Source of the DNA: JAMLIN01 sp041676645
GTDB taxonomy: Bacteria; Pseudomonadota; Gammaproteobacteria; Burkholderiales; Burkholderiaceae_E
Direction of reading: 5' to 3'
DNA: 15,903 nucleotides
Assembly (NCBI GenBank): GCA_041676645.1
Contig: JBAYRO010000074.1
Span: 1 to 15,903 of the forward strand
In this document: in pieces, positions 8,082 through 14,985 of the stretch
Position numbering within the stretch: the stretch's first letter is position 1
How the letters are laid out: every line of letters starts with the position of its first letter
Notes under the pieces: model-generated
The model's database searches: none
The model's input: only the letters and a program-made list of their open reading frames with translations
What the model was told of the DNA's origin: nothing
Position numbers and translations under genes: made by a program

Positions 8082-8548
8082 GCAACGGCCTCGCGCCCCG
8101 TTCCGCCGATGCTCCCCTGGACGAGTCGGCGGTCGGGCATATCGTGGGCTATCTCGTCGCGCGGGCGCGAACCCCGTTGCGGCGCCTGTATTTCGAGCGG
8201 ATCGGCGATGTCCACGGCTTGCGTCCCGTCGAATTCACCGTCCTGATGCTGGCCTGGACCAACAAGGATGTGACGCTCAAGCGGCTGACCCAGACGCTGA
8301 GCGTGACCGCGCCCAACATCACCGTGGTGATCGACCGACTCGAGGCGCGGGGTCTCGTCAAGCGGATTCGCAGCCAGGCCGACCGGCGCTCGATGATGAT
8401 CCACGTGCAGCCTGCCGGCGAACGTATCGCACGCGAGGCCGGCGAGATTTCGCGCACGATGGAGGACCCGGCGCTGGCGATGCTCTCGCCGGCCGAGCGC
8501 CGCAGCCTGGTCGCCATGCTCATGCGGGTGATCGAGGGTTCGCGCTGA
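8078..8548 (+). CDS. MarR-family transcriptional regulator
   Basis: Predicted winged-helix DNA-binding repressor or regulator of 156 aa, normal for MarR. The GTG start at 8078 overlaps the dctM stop (GTGA) and has GAGGA at 8069-8073. The helix-turn-helix spans about residues 66-92 (TLKRLTQTLSVTAPNITVVIDRL, read in two adjoining parts), followed by LEARGLVKR and the wing with Asp102-Arg103-Arg104, the conserved MarR DxR signature. Flanking helices at both ends should form the dimer interface. Its overlap with the TRAP genes suggests it controls the operon and responds to the transported acid or its CoA ester, as many MarR proteins of carboxylate and aromatic catabolism do. The dyad at 5029-5045 is a candidate target. 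Ligand and sign of control are unknown. Confidence 0.92.
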   Translation: MSNGLAPRSADAPLDESAVGHIVGYLVARARTPLRRLYFERIGDVHGLRPVEFTVLMLAWTNKDVTLKRLTQTLSVTAPNITVVIDRLEARGLVKRIRSQADRRSMMIHVQPAGERIAREAGEISRTMEDPALAMLSPAERRSLVAMLMRVIEGSR

Positions 8549-8558
8549 CCCGGCATCG

Positions 8559-8575
8559 CCGGCGATCGACGCCGG
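8559..8575. terminator. Weak hairpin between convergent marR and phosphatase genes
   Basis: CCGGCG (8559-8564) and CGCCGG (8570-8575) form a 6-bp stem with a 5-nt loop in the 62-bp convergent gap. Neither strand has a following T-run, so this is not a standard intrinsic terminator. Confidence 0.2.
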
Positions 8576-8610
8576 ATCGTTGCGGCGAAACCCGTGCGAC
8601 TCGGCCTTGC

Positions 8611-9282
8611 CTATGCCGCGCTGATCGCGTCGGCCCGCCCGTCGCGCTCCAGGTGCGGAATATGGTTGAAGGACAGCAGCCGGAAGCGTCCGCCGCCCGC
8701 GATCAGTTCGCAGATGCCGGTGTTGCGGTACTGCAGGTTGAGTTCGATGGCGGTGGCCGGCGGCGCGCCGAGCAGGTCGGCCACCGCGCGGCAGATCGCA
8801 CCGCCCGAACTGACCACCAGGATGCGGTCCTCGCGTCCGGTGTCCTGCGCCGCGGCGGCCAGGCCGGCAGCGATCCGCACACCGAACTCGGCCCAGGTTT
8901 CGGGCACGTCGTCCAGGCCGGTATCGGCCCAGTGGTTCATCGCATGACGAAAGGTCTGCCAGTAGTCCTTGTAGTCGGCGCGCTGGTGCTCGATGGGTGA
9001 GCGGCCCATGGTGAATGCCGAGTAGATCGGGCCGGCATGGTATTCGTCGAAGCCGGGATGGACGATGGGCTCGACGGTCTCGCCCATGGCGGCCAGGATG
9101 CCGGTGGCGGTATCGCGCTGGCGAGCGAGCGTGCCGCAGAGCACCCTCGAGAAGCGCAGGCCGCGCTCGGCGAAGTATTCGCCCAGCCAGCGCGACTGCT
9201 GATGGCCGAGTTCGGAGAGACGGTCATAGTCTTCGCTGCCGAAGGACGCCTGGCCATGGCGCACGAGATGGATCAGGGACAT
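8611..9282 (-). CDS. Histidine phosphatase superfamily protein with atypical SSGG motif
   Basis: A 223-aa cytoplasmic protein of the phosphoglycerate-mutase-like (histidine phosphatase) fold. The N-terminal motif LVRHGQA gives Arg8 and His9, the phospho-accepting His. The region GTLARQRDTA (about 50-59) supplies the second conserved Arg, and Glu80 in GFDEYHAG is the likely general acid. The second catalytic His, usually in a SHGG-like motif, is replaced: ILVVSSGGAI has Ser159 at that place. The rest of the fold looks intact, so the substitution may define a subfamily rather than a dead gene; I recall similar SSGG forms in proteobacterial members but cannot check. Substrate unknown, and there are no grounds to call it a glycolytic mutase. 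It is transcribed divergently from the acyl-CoA synthetase gene with 149 bp between them; its own Shine-Dalgarno sequence is weak. Confidence 0.9.
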   Translation of the reverse strand: MSLIHLVRHGQASFGSEDYDRLSELGHQQSRWLGEYFAERGLRFSRVLCGTLARQRDTATGILAAMGETVEPIVHPGFDEYHAGPIYSAFTMGRSPIEHQRADYKDYWQTFRHAMNHWADTGLDDVPETWAEFGVRIAAGLAAAAQDTGREDRILVVSSGGAICRAVADLLGAPPATAIELNLQYRNTGICELIAGGGRFRLLSFNHIPHLERDGRADAISAA

Positions 9283-9314
9283 CGGTGGTCCGAATGAAGC
9301 GGGAACGGGCCCCG

Positions 9315-9376
9315 ATTATCCCGAATCCCGCCAATGGCGTCCCGGCGCCGCCGCGGGCCGGCTCTTGCGCTATGCT
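9315..9376. promoter_or_regulatory. Candidate divergent -10 elements between phosphatase and acyl-CoA synthetase
   Basis: On the minus strand GATAAT (9315-9320) lies 32 nt before the phosphatase start. On the plus strand TATGCT (9371-9376) lies 55 nt before the synthetase start. Neither has a clear -35 partner at standard spacing. The 149-bp gap must hold both promoters if the genes are expressed separately. Confidence 0.25.
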
Positions 9377-9431
9377 TGAACCACGCGGAGCCCGATGGAT
9401 CGGATCCGCACAACGGAGACGAAGGGAAACG

Positions 9432-10973
9432 ATGTTGCATCCCAGCCTGCATGCCCGCAATGCCCCCGAGCGGATCGCCTACCGCATGGCCGAATCCGGC
9501 GAAACCGTCAGCTATGGCCAGCTCGACGCCGCCTCGAATCGGTTCGCCCAGCTGCTGCGCGCGAGCGGTGTCGGTCCGGGCGAGCATATCGCCCTGATGG
9601 TCGAGAACCATCCGCGCTTCTACGAGATCTGCTGGGGCGCGCAGCGCTCGGGCGTGATATTCACCGCGATCAGCACCCGGCTCAGCGCCGAGGAAGCCGC
9701 CTACATCGTCAACGACTGTGGCGCGAAGCTGTTCGTGGGCTCGATGAAGCTCGCCGAAGTCTGCGCGAAGCTGCCGGCGCTCGCTCCCGGCGTGGGTCGC
9801 TGGCTGATGCTCGATGGCACGATCGACGGCTTCGAATCCCTCGAGGCGGTGATGTCCGTCCAGTCGGCGACGCCCGTCGCCGACGAGATGGCCGGCAGCG
9901 ACATGCTCTATTCATCCGGTACGACCGGCCGGCCCAAGGGCGTGAGCATGCCCTTCGAGCGCGAGCCGATCGACGCGGGCTCGCCGCTGATCGAAGTCAG
10001 TCGCAAGCTCTACGGCATGGACGGGAACACCGTCTACCTGTCGCCGGCGCCGCTCTACCATGCCGCGCCGCTGCGCTTCAACATGACGGTGATGCGCCTG
10101 GGTGGCACCAGCGTGATCATGGAGAGCTTCGATCCCCAGCGTTATCTCGAACTCGTCGAGCAGCACCGCATCACGCACACGCAGCTGGTGCCGACGATGT
10201 TCGTGCGCATGCTCAAGTTGCCCGAGGATGTCCGCGCCCGCTACGACGTCTCGTCGCTCAGGTGCGCGGTCCATGCCGCGGCGCCCTGTCCGGTGCCGGT
10301 CAAGCAGCAGATGATCGAATGGTGGGGGCCGGTGCTCTGGGAGTACTACGCCGGCACCGAAGGCAATGGCATGACCCTGGTGAATTCCTCCGACTGGCTG
10401 GCGCATCCCGGTACCGTCGGTCGCGCGGTGCTCGGCAAGCTGCGGATCTGCGACGACGACGGCAATGAGCTGCCGGTCGGCGAGCAGGGCACCATCTACT
10501 TCTCGGATGGCCGCCCCTTCAAGTACCACAACGATCCCGAGAAGACGGCGCAGTCGATGAACGAGCACGGCTGGACCACGCTCGGCGATGTCGGCTATGT
10601 CGACGAGGAGGGTTTCCTGTACCTCACCGACCGCAAGGCCTTCATGATCATCTCGGGTGGGGTGAACATCTATCCCCAGGAGGCCGAGAACATCCTCGTG
10701 ATGCATCCGAAGGTTGCCGATGTCGCGGTGTTCGGTATCCCGCACGAGGAGTTCGGCGAGGAGGTCAAGGCGGTTGTGCAGCCGCGCGACATGCGCGATG
10801 CCACGCCGGAGTTCGAGGCCGAACTGGTCGCCTGGTGCCGCGAGCGACTCGCCCACATCAAGTGCCCGAAGTCGATCGACTTCGAGCAGGAGCTTCCGCG
10901 CGCGCCCACGGGCAAGCTGTACAAGCGCGAGCTTCGCAATCGCTACTGGGAAGGCCGCAGCGCCCGGATCTAG
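9432..10973 (+). CDS. Acyl-CoA synthetase, AMP-binding (adenylate-forming) family
   Basis: Activates a carboxylic acid with ATP to an acyl-adenylate and transfers it to coenzyme A; cytoplasmic. 513 aa, the usual length for the FadD-like, medium- and aromatic-acid branch. Visible motifs are the P-loop YSSGTTGRPKG (residues 160-170), YYAGTEG (A5), the hinge-region GDVGYVDEEGFLYLTDRK, GVNIYPQEAEN, and PTGKLYKREL with catalytic Lys495. ATG 9432 has a GAAGGGAAAC Shine-Dalgarno region and opens at the normal family N-terminus (HPSLHARNAPERIAYR); the longer upstream open frame runs through the intergenic region and the phosphatase antisense. The specific acid is unknown. The gene stands alone, convergent with the CoA-transferase. 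With the TRAP operon nearby, it could activate the imported acid, but that is inference. Confidence 0.92.
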   Translation: MLHPSLHARNAPERIAYRMAESGETVSYGQLDAASNRFAQLLRASGVGPGEHIALMVENHPRFYEICWGAQRSGVIFTAISTRLSAEEAAYIVNDCGAKLFVGSMKLAEVCAKLPALAPGVGRWLMLDGTIDGFESLEAVMSVQSATPVADEMAGSDMLYSSGTTGRPKGVSMPFEREPIDAGSPLIEVSRKLYGMDGNTVYLSPAPLYHAAPLRFNMTVMRLGGTSVIMESFDPQRYLELVEQHRITHTQLVPTMFVRMLKLPEDVRARYDVSSLRCAVHAAAPCPVPVKQQMIEWWGPVLWEYYAGTEGNGMTLVNSSDWLAHPGTVGRAVLGKLRICDDDGNELPVGEQGTIYFSDGRPFKYHNDPEKTAQSMNEHGWTTLGDVGYVDEEGFLYLTDRKAFMIISGGVNIYPQEAENILVMHPKVADVAVFGIPHEEFGEEVKAVVQPRDMRDATPEFEAELVAWCRERLAHIKCPKSIDFEQELPRAPTGKLYKRELRNRYWEGRSARI

Positions 10974-10990
10974 CGGTGGCAGGAAATGCA

Positions 10991-11047
10991 CAAGAAATGG
11001 GGTCAGACTCCATTTCAGAATGAAATGGAGTCTGACCCCATTTCTTG
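10991..11047. repeat. 57-bp perfect palindromic element 1 (26-bp arms, 5-nt loop)
   Basis: The left arm (10991-11016) and right arm (11022-11047) are exact reverse complements around the loop AGAAT. The outer part of each arm contains AAATGGGGTCAGAC, shared with a second palindrome at 12286-12343. Each arm can also fold alone: GAAATGG (10994-11000) pairs with CCATTTC (11010-11016), and the same pair recurs at 11022-11028 and 11038-11044. The two resulting 9-nt loops, GGTCAGACT and AGTCTGACC, are complementary to each other. It lies in the 84-bp gap between two convergent genes, where it could act as a bidirectional terminator or transcript-end stabiliser, although no long T-run follows. It resembles REP-type extragenic palindromes; no transposase is present in the window. 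Confidence 0.95.
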
Positions 11048-11057
11048 ACCCGATTTT

Positions 11058-12242
11058 CTATATGGCGCCGGCCTTGCGCAGGCGGTCGATGGCGGCCGCA
11101 TCGTAGCCGATATCGGCGAGGATCTCGTCGGTATGCTCGCCCAGGATCGGCGCCCGCCTGCGAATTCCGGTATCGGCATCGGAGAGCTTCACCGGCACCG
11201 CGGCCACCGGCGCGGGATGCCGCAGGCCGGGGAACTCGGTAGGGTGGAGCAGGCCGAGGGCGGCTGTCTGGGGATGGTCGAGCGCCTGCTGGGCCGAGAG
11301 TACCGGCCCGGAGGGGATCTTCGCCTCGCCGAGCGTGCGTATGACCTCGTCGGTATCGCGCTGCGCGCACCATTCGCGCATCGCCTCGTCGATCGGACCG
11401 GCGTTGCGCCCGCGGGCGTCGTCGTCCTCGAAGCGCGGATCCTCGAGCATCGCTTCCTGGCCGACGAGCCGGGCCCAGCGGCGGAACAGCGGATGGCCGA
11501 CGACCTGCACGAGCACGGCACCGTCGCGCGTGGGATAGATGTTCACCGGCGCCGCGGTCTGGCCACGATTGCCGGTGGGGCGCCGGTCGGCCTGGATGGT
11601 CGCCTGCTCGATCAGCATGCTGTTGGTGGTCGCCAGGGCGGTTCCGAGCAGCGAGCCGGTGACCTGCTGGCCCCGGCCGGTCTGCTGGCGGGCCATCAGT
11701 GCGCCCATGGTGCCGAAGGCGCAATGCAGGGCGGTGCCGAAGTCGACCCAGTTGACGGCGGCCCGATAGGGCTCGCCCGGCTGGCCGGTCATGTAGACGG
11801 CTCCCGACATCGCCTGGCCGACGCCGTCGAAGCCGACATAGCCGGCCATCGGACCGGCCGGTCCGTAGGCGGAGCTGGTGGTGAGGATGATGCGCGGATT
11901 GATGGCGGCAAGGCTGGCGTAGTCGATGCCCATGGAGACGAGGGTCGCGGCCGGGAGGTTCGCCACCACGACATCGGCGCGCTCGACGAGCCGCCGGACG
12001 ATCTCGCGGCCCTCGGGGCTGGCCGGATCGAGTGTCATCGACCGCTTGTTGCGGTTCATCTGCAGGAACAGCGCGCCTTCGCCGGTCTCGGAAACCGGGG
12101 TGACGAAACGGTCCTCGCTGCCGCCGCGCTTGTCGATGCGGATGACATCGGCGCCGAACTCGGCGAGCAGGGCCGCGCAATACGGCCCCGCGATGTAGCG
12201 GCCGAAGTCGAGCACCTGGATGCCGGCCAATGGTCCAGCCAT
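11058..12242 (-). CDS. CaiB/BaiF family (class III) CoA-transferase
   Basis: Transfers coenzyme A between an acyl-CoA donor and a carboxylic acid through enzyme-bound anhydride and thioester intermediates; some relatives are acyl-CoA racemases. 394 aa, typical for the family. It opens MAGPLAGIQVLDFGRYIAGP, the classic N-terminal motif, followed by ADVIRIDKRGG, NRNKRSMTLDP and YGPAGPMAGYVGFD. Asp167 in VNWVDFGTALH aligns with the catalytic Asp of formyl-CoA transferase; C-terminal GPVLSAQQALDHPQ is also conserved. The start codon has an excellent Shine-Dalgarno sequence (AGGAGGAA read on the minus strand at 12249-12256, 6-nt spacing). The gene is bracketed by the two long palindromes at 10991-11047 and 12286-12343. 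It lies downstream of cphA on the same strand but is separated by 120 bp including a palindrome, so it is probably independently translated. Substrate unknown. Confidence 0.93.
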   Translation of the reverse strand: MAGPLAGIQVLDFGRYIAGPYCAALLAEFGADVIRIDKRGGSEDRFVTPVSETGEGALFLQMNRNKRSMTLDPASPEGREIVRRLVERADVVVANLPAATLVSMGIDYASLAAINPRIILTTSSAYGPAGPMAGYVGFDGVGQAMSGAVYMTGQPGEPYRAAVNWVDFGTALHCAFGTMGALMARQQTGRGQQVTGSLLGTALATTNSMLIEQATIQADRRPTGNRGQTAAPVNIYPTRDGAVLVQVVGHPLFRRWARLVGQEAMLEDPRFEDDDARGRNAGPIDEAMREWCAQRDTDEVIRTLGEAKIPSGPVLSAQQALDHPQTAALGLLHPTEFPGLRHPAPVAAVPVKLSDADTGIRRRAPILGEHTDEILADIGYDAAAIDRLRKAGAI

Positions 12243-12285
12243 ACCCTGTTCCTCCTGAACGAATCCGGGGGAGTCTAGCAGGAGA

Positions 12286-12343
12286 AGAAAATGGGGTCAG
12301 ACACGATATTCGGTACCGAATATCGTGTCTGACCCCATTTTCT
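12286..12343. repeat. 58-bp perfect palindromic element 2 (29-bp arms, no loop)
   Basis: A continuous perfect palindrome centred on GGTACC (12312-12317), with every base from 12286 to 12343 pairing. The outer sequence AAATGGGGTCAGAC is identical to that of element 1, while the core (ACGATATTCGGT and its complement) is unrelated to element 1. It lies in the 120-bp gap after the cphA stop and before the CoA-transferase start, about 44 bp upstream of the latter's start codon. A loopless palindrome this long would readily extrude as a cruciform in DNA or form a hairpin in RNA. Probably a REP-like or MITE-like extragenic element; the mechanism is not evident. Confidence 0.95.
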
Positions 12344-12362
12344 GGGCGTCGCGTGCCGGTTC

Positions 12363-14966
12363 TCAGCGACCGGCGCCGCCGGCGTAGGCGATCGGCTCGT
12401 CCTCGTGCGCGATGCGGGCCCGGATATGGGCGAGCGCCTCCTCGACCTGGTCGACGAGGATCAGGCAGACATCGCCCGGACCGATGCGGGACAGCGCGAT
12501 GTCGATGGCGCGGAATTCGCCCTGGACTTCGATCACTTCTCCGCGCGCCCGGTCGCCGAGGCCTTCGCGCAAGAGGCCGATCACCTCGCCATCGACCCGT
12601 CCGCGCTGGCACTGGTCCTCGTAGAGGACGAAGTCGTCGAAGCAGCCTGCGAGTTGCTCCGTCTGGCCGCGGATGTCCTGGTCGCGGCGATCGCCGGCGC
12701 CACTGATCACCACGCTGCGCCGGCGCGCCTCCATCGACTGTACCGCATCGACCAGTGCGGCCATGGCATCGATGTTGTGGCCGTAGTCGGCGATCACGGT
12801 GGCGCCGTACCAGTCGAGGCAATTGAAGCGGCCCGGCGCATTCTGGTTCTCGTTGTCGAACTGCTCGAGCGCGCCTTGCACCTTGCCCCAGTCCAGGCCG
12901 AGCGCCCAGGCGGCGCCGACCGCCGCAAGCACATTGTCGACCTGGAAGGGGATCCGGCCGCCGCCGGTCACCGGGATCCGCGCCATGTCGATGACGCCGT
13001 GCCAGCTGCCGGACCGGGCGATGATGCGATCGTCCTCGACATGCAGGGTGCGCTCGCCGCGGGCCCGATGGGTGACGAGCACGGGATGTTCGCCATCGCG
13101 GGCGAAGAAGATCACTTCGCCCGGGCAGTGGGCGGCCATCGCGGCCACGCGCGGATCGGCGGCGTTGAGCACGGCGGTGCCGTGGTCGGCGACATGATCG
13201 ACGATCACCCGCTTGACGGCGGCGAGTTCGTCGACGGTGTCGATGTGGTTCAGCCCGAGGTGGTCGCCCTGGCCGATGTTGGTCACGATGGCGACATCGC
13301 AGCGATCGAAGGCGAGGCCTTCGCGCAGCAGGCCGCCGCGGGCGACCTCGAGAACGGCGGCGTCGGCATCCGGATGCATCAGGACACTGCGCGCGCTGCG
13401 CGGGCCGCTGCAGTCGCCGGTGTCGATGACATGGCCGTCGACGTACACGCCATCGGTTCCGGTGAAGCCGACCCGTCGGCCGGTCGCCGCGAGGATCGCC
13501 GCGGCCAGCCGCACCGTGGTGGTCTTGCCGTTGGTTCCGGTGACCGCGACCAGGGGGATGCGGGCCTTGTCGCCGGGTCGGAACATCGCATCGATGATGG
13601 CTTCGCCGACCGGGCGTGGCTTGCCGGCGGAAGGCGAGAGATGCATGCGCAAGCCCGGTGCGGCATTGACCTCGAGAAAGCAGCCGCCGGTTTCGGACAG
13701 TGGCCGGCCGAGGGTCTCGGCGACGACATCGATGCCGCAGATATCGAGGCCCACCGCCTGGGCGGCGTCGACCGCGCGCGCCGCGACCTCGGGGTGGATC
13801 TCGTCGGTGACATCGGTCGCCGAGCCTCCGGTGCTGAGGTTGGCGTTGTCGCGCAGCACGACGCGAACCCCGGCCGGCAGGACCGAGTCCGGTGCGAATC
13901 CCTGCAGGCCGATGCGGGCGATCGCGATTTCGTCGAGGCGGATCCGGGTCAGCGAGGTGGCATGGCCGTCGCCGCGGCGCGGATCGGCATTGACCCGGGC
14001 GACGAGTTCGGCAACGGTGTGCCGGCCGTCGCCGATCACGCACGGCGGGTCGCGGCGGGCGGCGGCGACGACCCGGTTGCCGACGACGAGGATCCGGTAG
14101 TCGTGGCCGGGCACGTAACGCTCCACGATGACGTCATCGTCGTAGCGCCGCGCGGCGGCGAAGGCGGCGGCGATTTCCTCGCGGGTTTCGGCGCCGACCG
14201 TCACGCCCTTGCCCTGGTTGCCGTCGCGCGGCTTGACCACGATGGGCAGGCCTATCGTCCCGGCAAGCGCCCAGGCGTCGTCGGCATCGGTACAGGAGCG
14301 GCCGGACGGCACCGGTACACCGGCGGCCGACAGCAGCTGCTTGGTGAGTTCCTTGTCCTGGGCGATGGTTTCGGCGATCGCGCCGGTCCGGTCGGTTTCG
14401 GCCGCCTGGATCCGGCGTTGGCGGCTGCCCCAGCCGAACTGCACCAGGCTGCCTTCGGTCAGGCGCCGGTACGGGATGCCACGGGCCAGGGCGGCGGAGA
14501 CGATGGACCCGGTGCTGGGCCCGAGGCGCAGGTCCTCGTCGAGTTCATGCAGCCGGGCGAGCGCGGCCCCGACATCGAAGGGGGTGTCGTCACGCGCTGC
14601 GATGCACAGCGCCGCGGCGAACTCCATGGCTTCGAGGCCGACGGTTTCCTCGGTGTACTCGACCACGACGTGGAAGACGCCGGGCTCGGCCGTCGGCACG
14701 GTACGCGAGAAGGACACCGGGCAGCCGGCCTGCGCCTGCAGTCCCAGCGCCGCGAGCTCGAGCAGTTGCGCCATGCCGAGGTCGCGCTGGTCGGGGTAGC
14801 CGCGCAGGGGGCCGATGCCCCGGAATCGCTCGCTGATCCGGGATTCGATCCCGGGCAGCATGCACAGGGAAAGTTCCGCCGCGTCGCAAAGCACGGTTGT
14901 CTCGATCGCGGTTCGCGAGGTCCACCGGTTGGGGCCGCGCAGGATACGGGTTCGCTGGATTTCCAT
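12363..14966 (-). CDS. cphA: Cyanophycin synthetase
   Basis: Makes cyanophycin, a poly-aspartate backbone with arginine side chains, by ATP-dependent non-ribosomal ligation; an insoluble nitrogen and carbon store in the cytoplasm. 867 aa, normal for CphA. The N-terminal domain (about 1-160) begins MEIQRTRILRGPNRW. The ATP-grasp domain (about 160-470) has VVKPRDGNQGKGVTVG with Lys245, VERYVPGHDYRILVV and FLEVNAAPGLRMHL. The Mur-ligase-like domain (about 475-867) has an intact P-loop GTNGKTTT with Lys481, EVARGGLLREGL, NIGQGDHLG and the C-terminal-lobe DYGHN motif. Both ATP sites therefore look functional. ATG 14966 has AGAAG upstream; the paralogous cphA' gene ends 19 bp before it, so the two are likely co-transcribed. 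No cyanophycinase gene is visible in the window. Confidence 0.95.
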   Translation of the reverse strand: MEIQRTRILRGPNRWTSRTAIETTVLCDAAELSLCMLPGIESRISERFRGIGPLRGYPDQRDLGMAQLLELAALGLQAQAGCPVSFSRTVPTAEPGVFHVVVEYTEETVGLEAMEFAAALCIAARDDTPFDVGAALARLHELDEDLRLGPSTGSIVSAALARGIPYRRLTEGSLVQFGWGSRQRRIQAAETDRTGAIAETIAQDKELTKQLLSAAGVPVPSGRSCTDADDAWALAGTIGLPIVVKPRDGNQGKGVTVGAETREEIAAAFAAARRYDDDVIVERYVPGHDYRILVVGNRVVAAARRDPPCVIGDGRHTVAELVARVNADPRRGDGHATSLTRIRLDEIAIARIGLQGFAPDSVLPAGVRVVLRDNANLSTGGSATDVTDEIHPEVAARAVDAAQAVGLDICGIDVVAETLGRPLSETGGCFLEVNAAPGLRMHLSPSAGKPRPVGEAIIDAMFRPGDKARIPLVAVTGTNGKTTTVRLAAAILAATGRRVGFTGTDGVYVDGHVIDTGDCSGPRSARSVLMHPDADAAVLEVARGGLLREGLAFDRCDVAIVTNIGQGDHLGLNHIDTVDELAAVKRVIVDHVADHGTAVLNAADPRVAAMAAHCPGEVIFFARDGEHPVLVTHRARGERTLHVEDDRIIARSGSWHGVIDMARIPVTGGGRIPFQVDNVLAAVGAAWALGLDWGKVQGALEQFDNENQNAPGRFNCLDWYGATVIADYGHNIDAMAALVDAVQSMEARRRSVVISGAGDRRDQDIRGQTEQLAGCFDDFVLYEDQCQRGRVDGEVIGLLREGLGDRARGEVIEVQGEFRAIDIALSRIGPGDVCLILVDQVEEALAHIRARIAHEDEPIAYAGGAGR

Positions 14967-14985
14967 CGTCGTTCTTCTGGTTCGG

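Noticed and set aside
10991..11047. Palindrome 1 as a standard intrinsic terminator
   Set aside because: Stem stability is adequate, but each side is followed by only short T-runs, and the sequence shares its outer 14-mer with a palindrome in another context. A repeat element explains it better; a secondary termination role remains possible.
10974..12362. Insertion sequence or composite transposon around the CoA-transferase
   Set aside because: No transposase or integrase frame and no target-site duplication next to the palindromes is visible; kept only as a cassette hypothesis.
10858..14043. A 1061-codon minus-strand frame crossing the CoA-transferase gene and both palindromes
   Set aside because: Arg/Pro-rich translation out of frame with the real CoA-transferase and CphA, reading through both intergenic palindromes; not a fusion protein.
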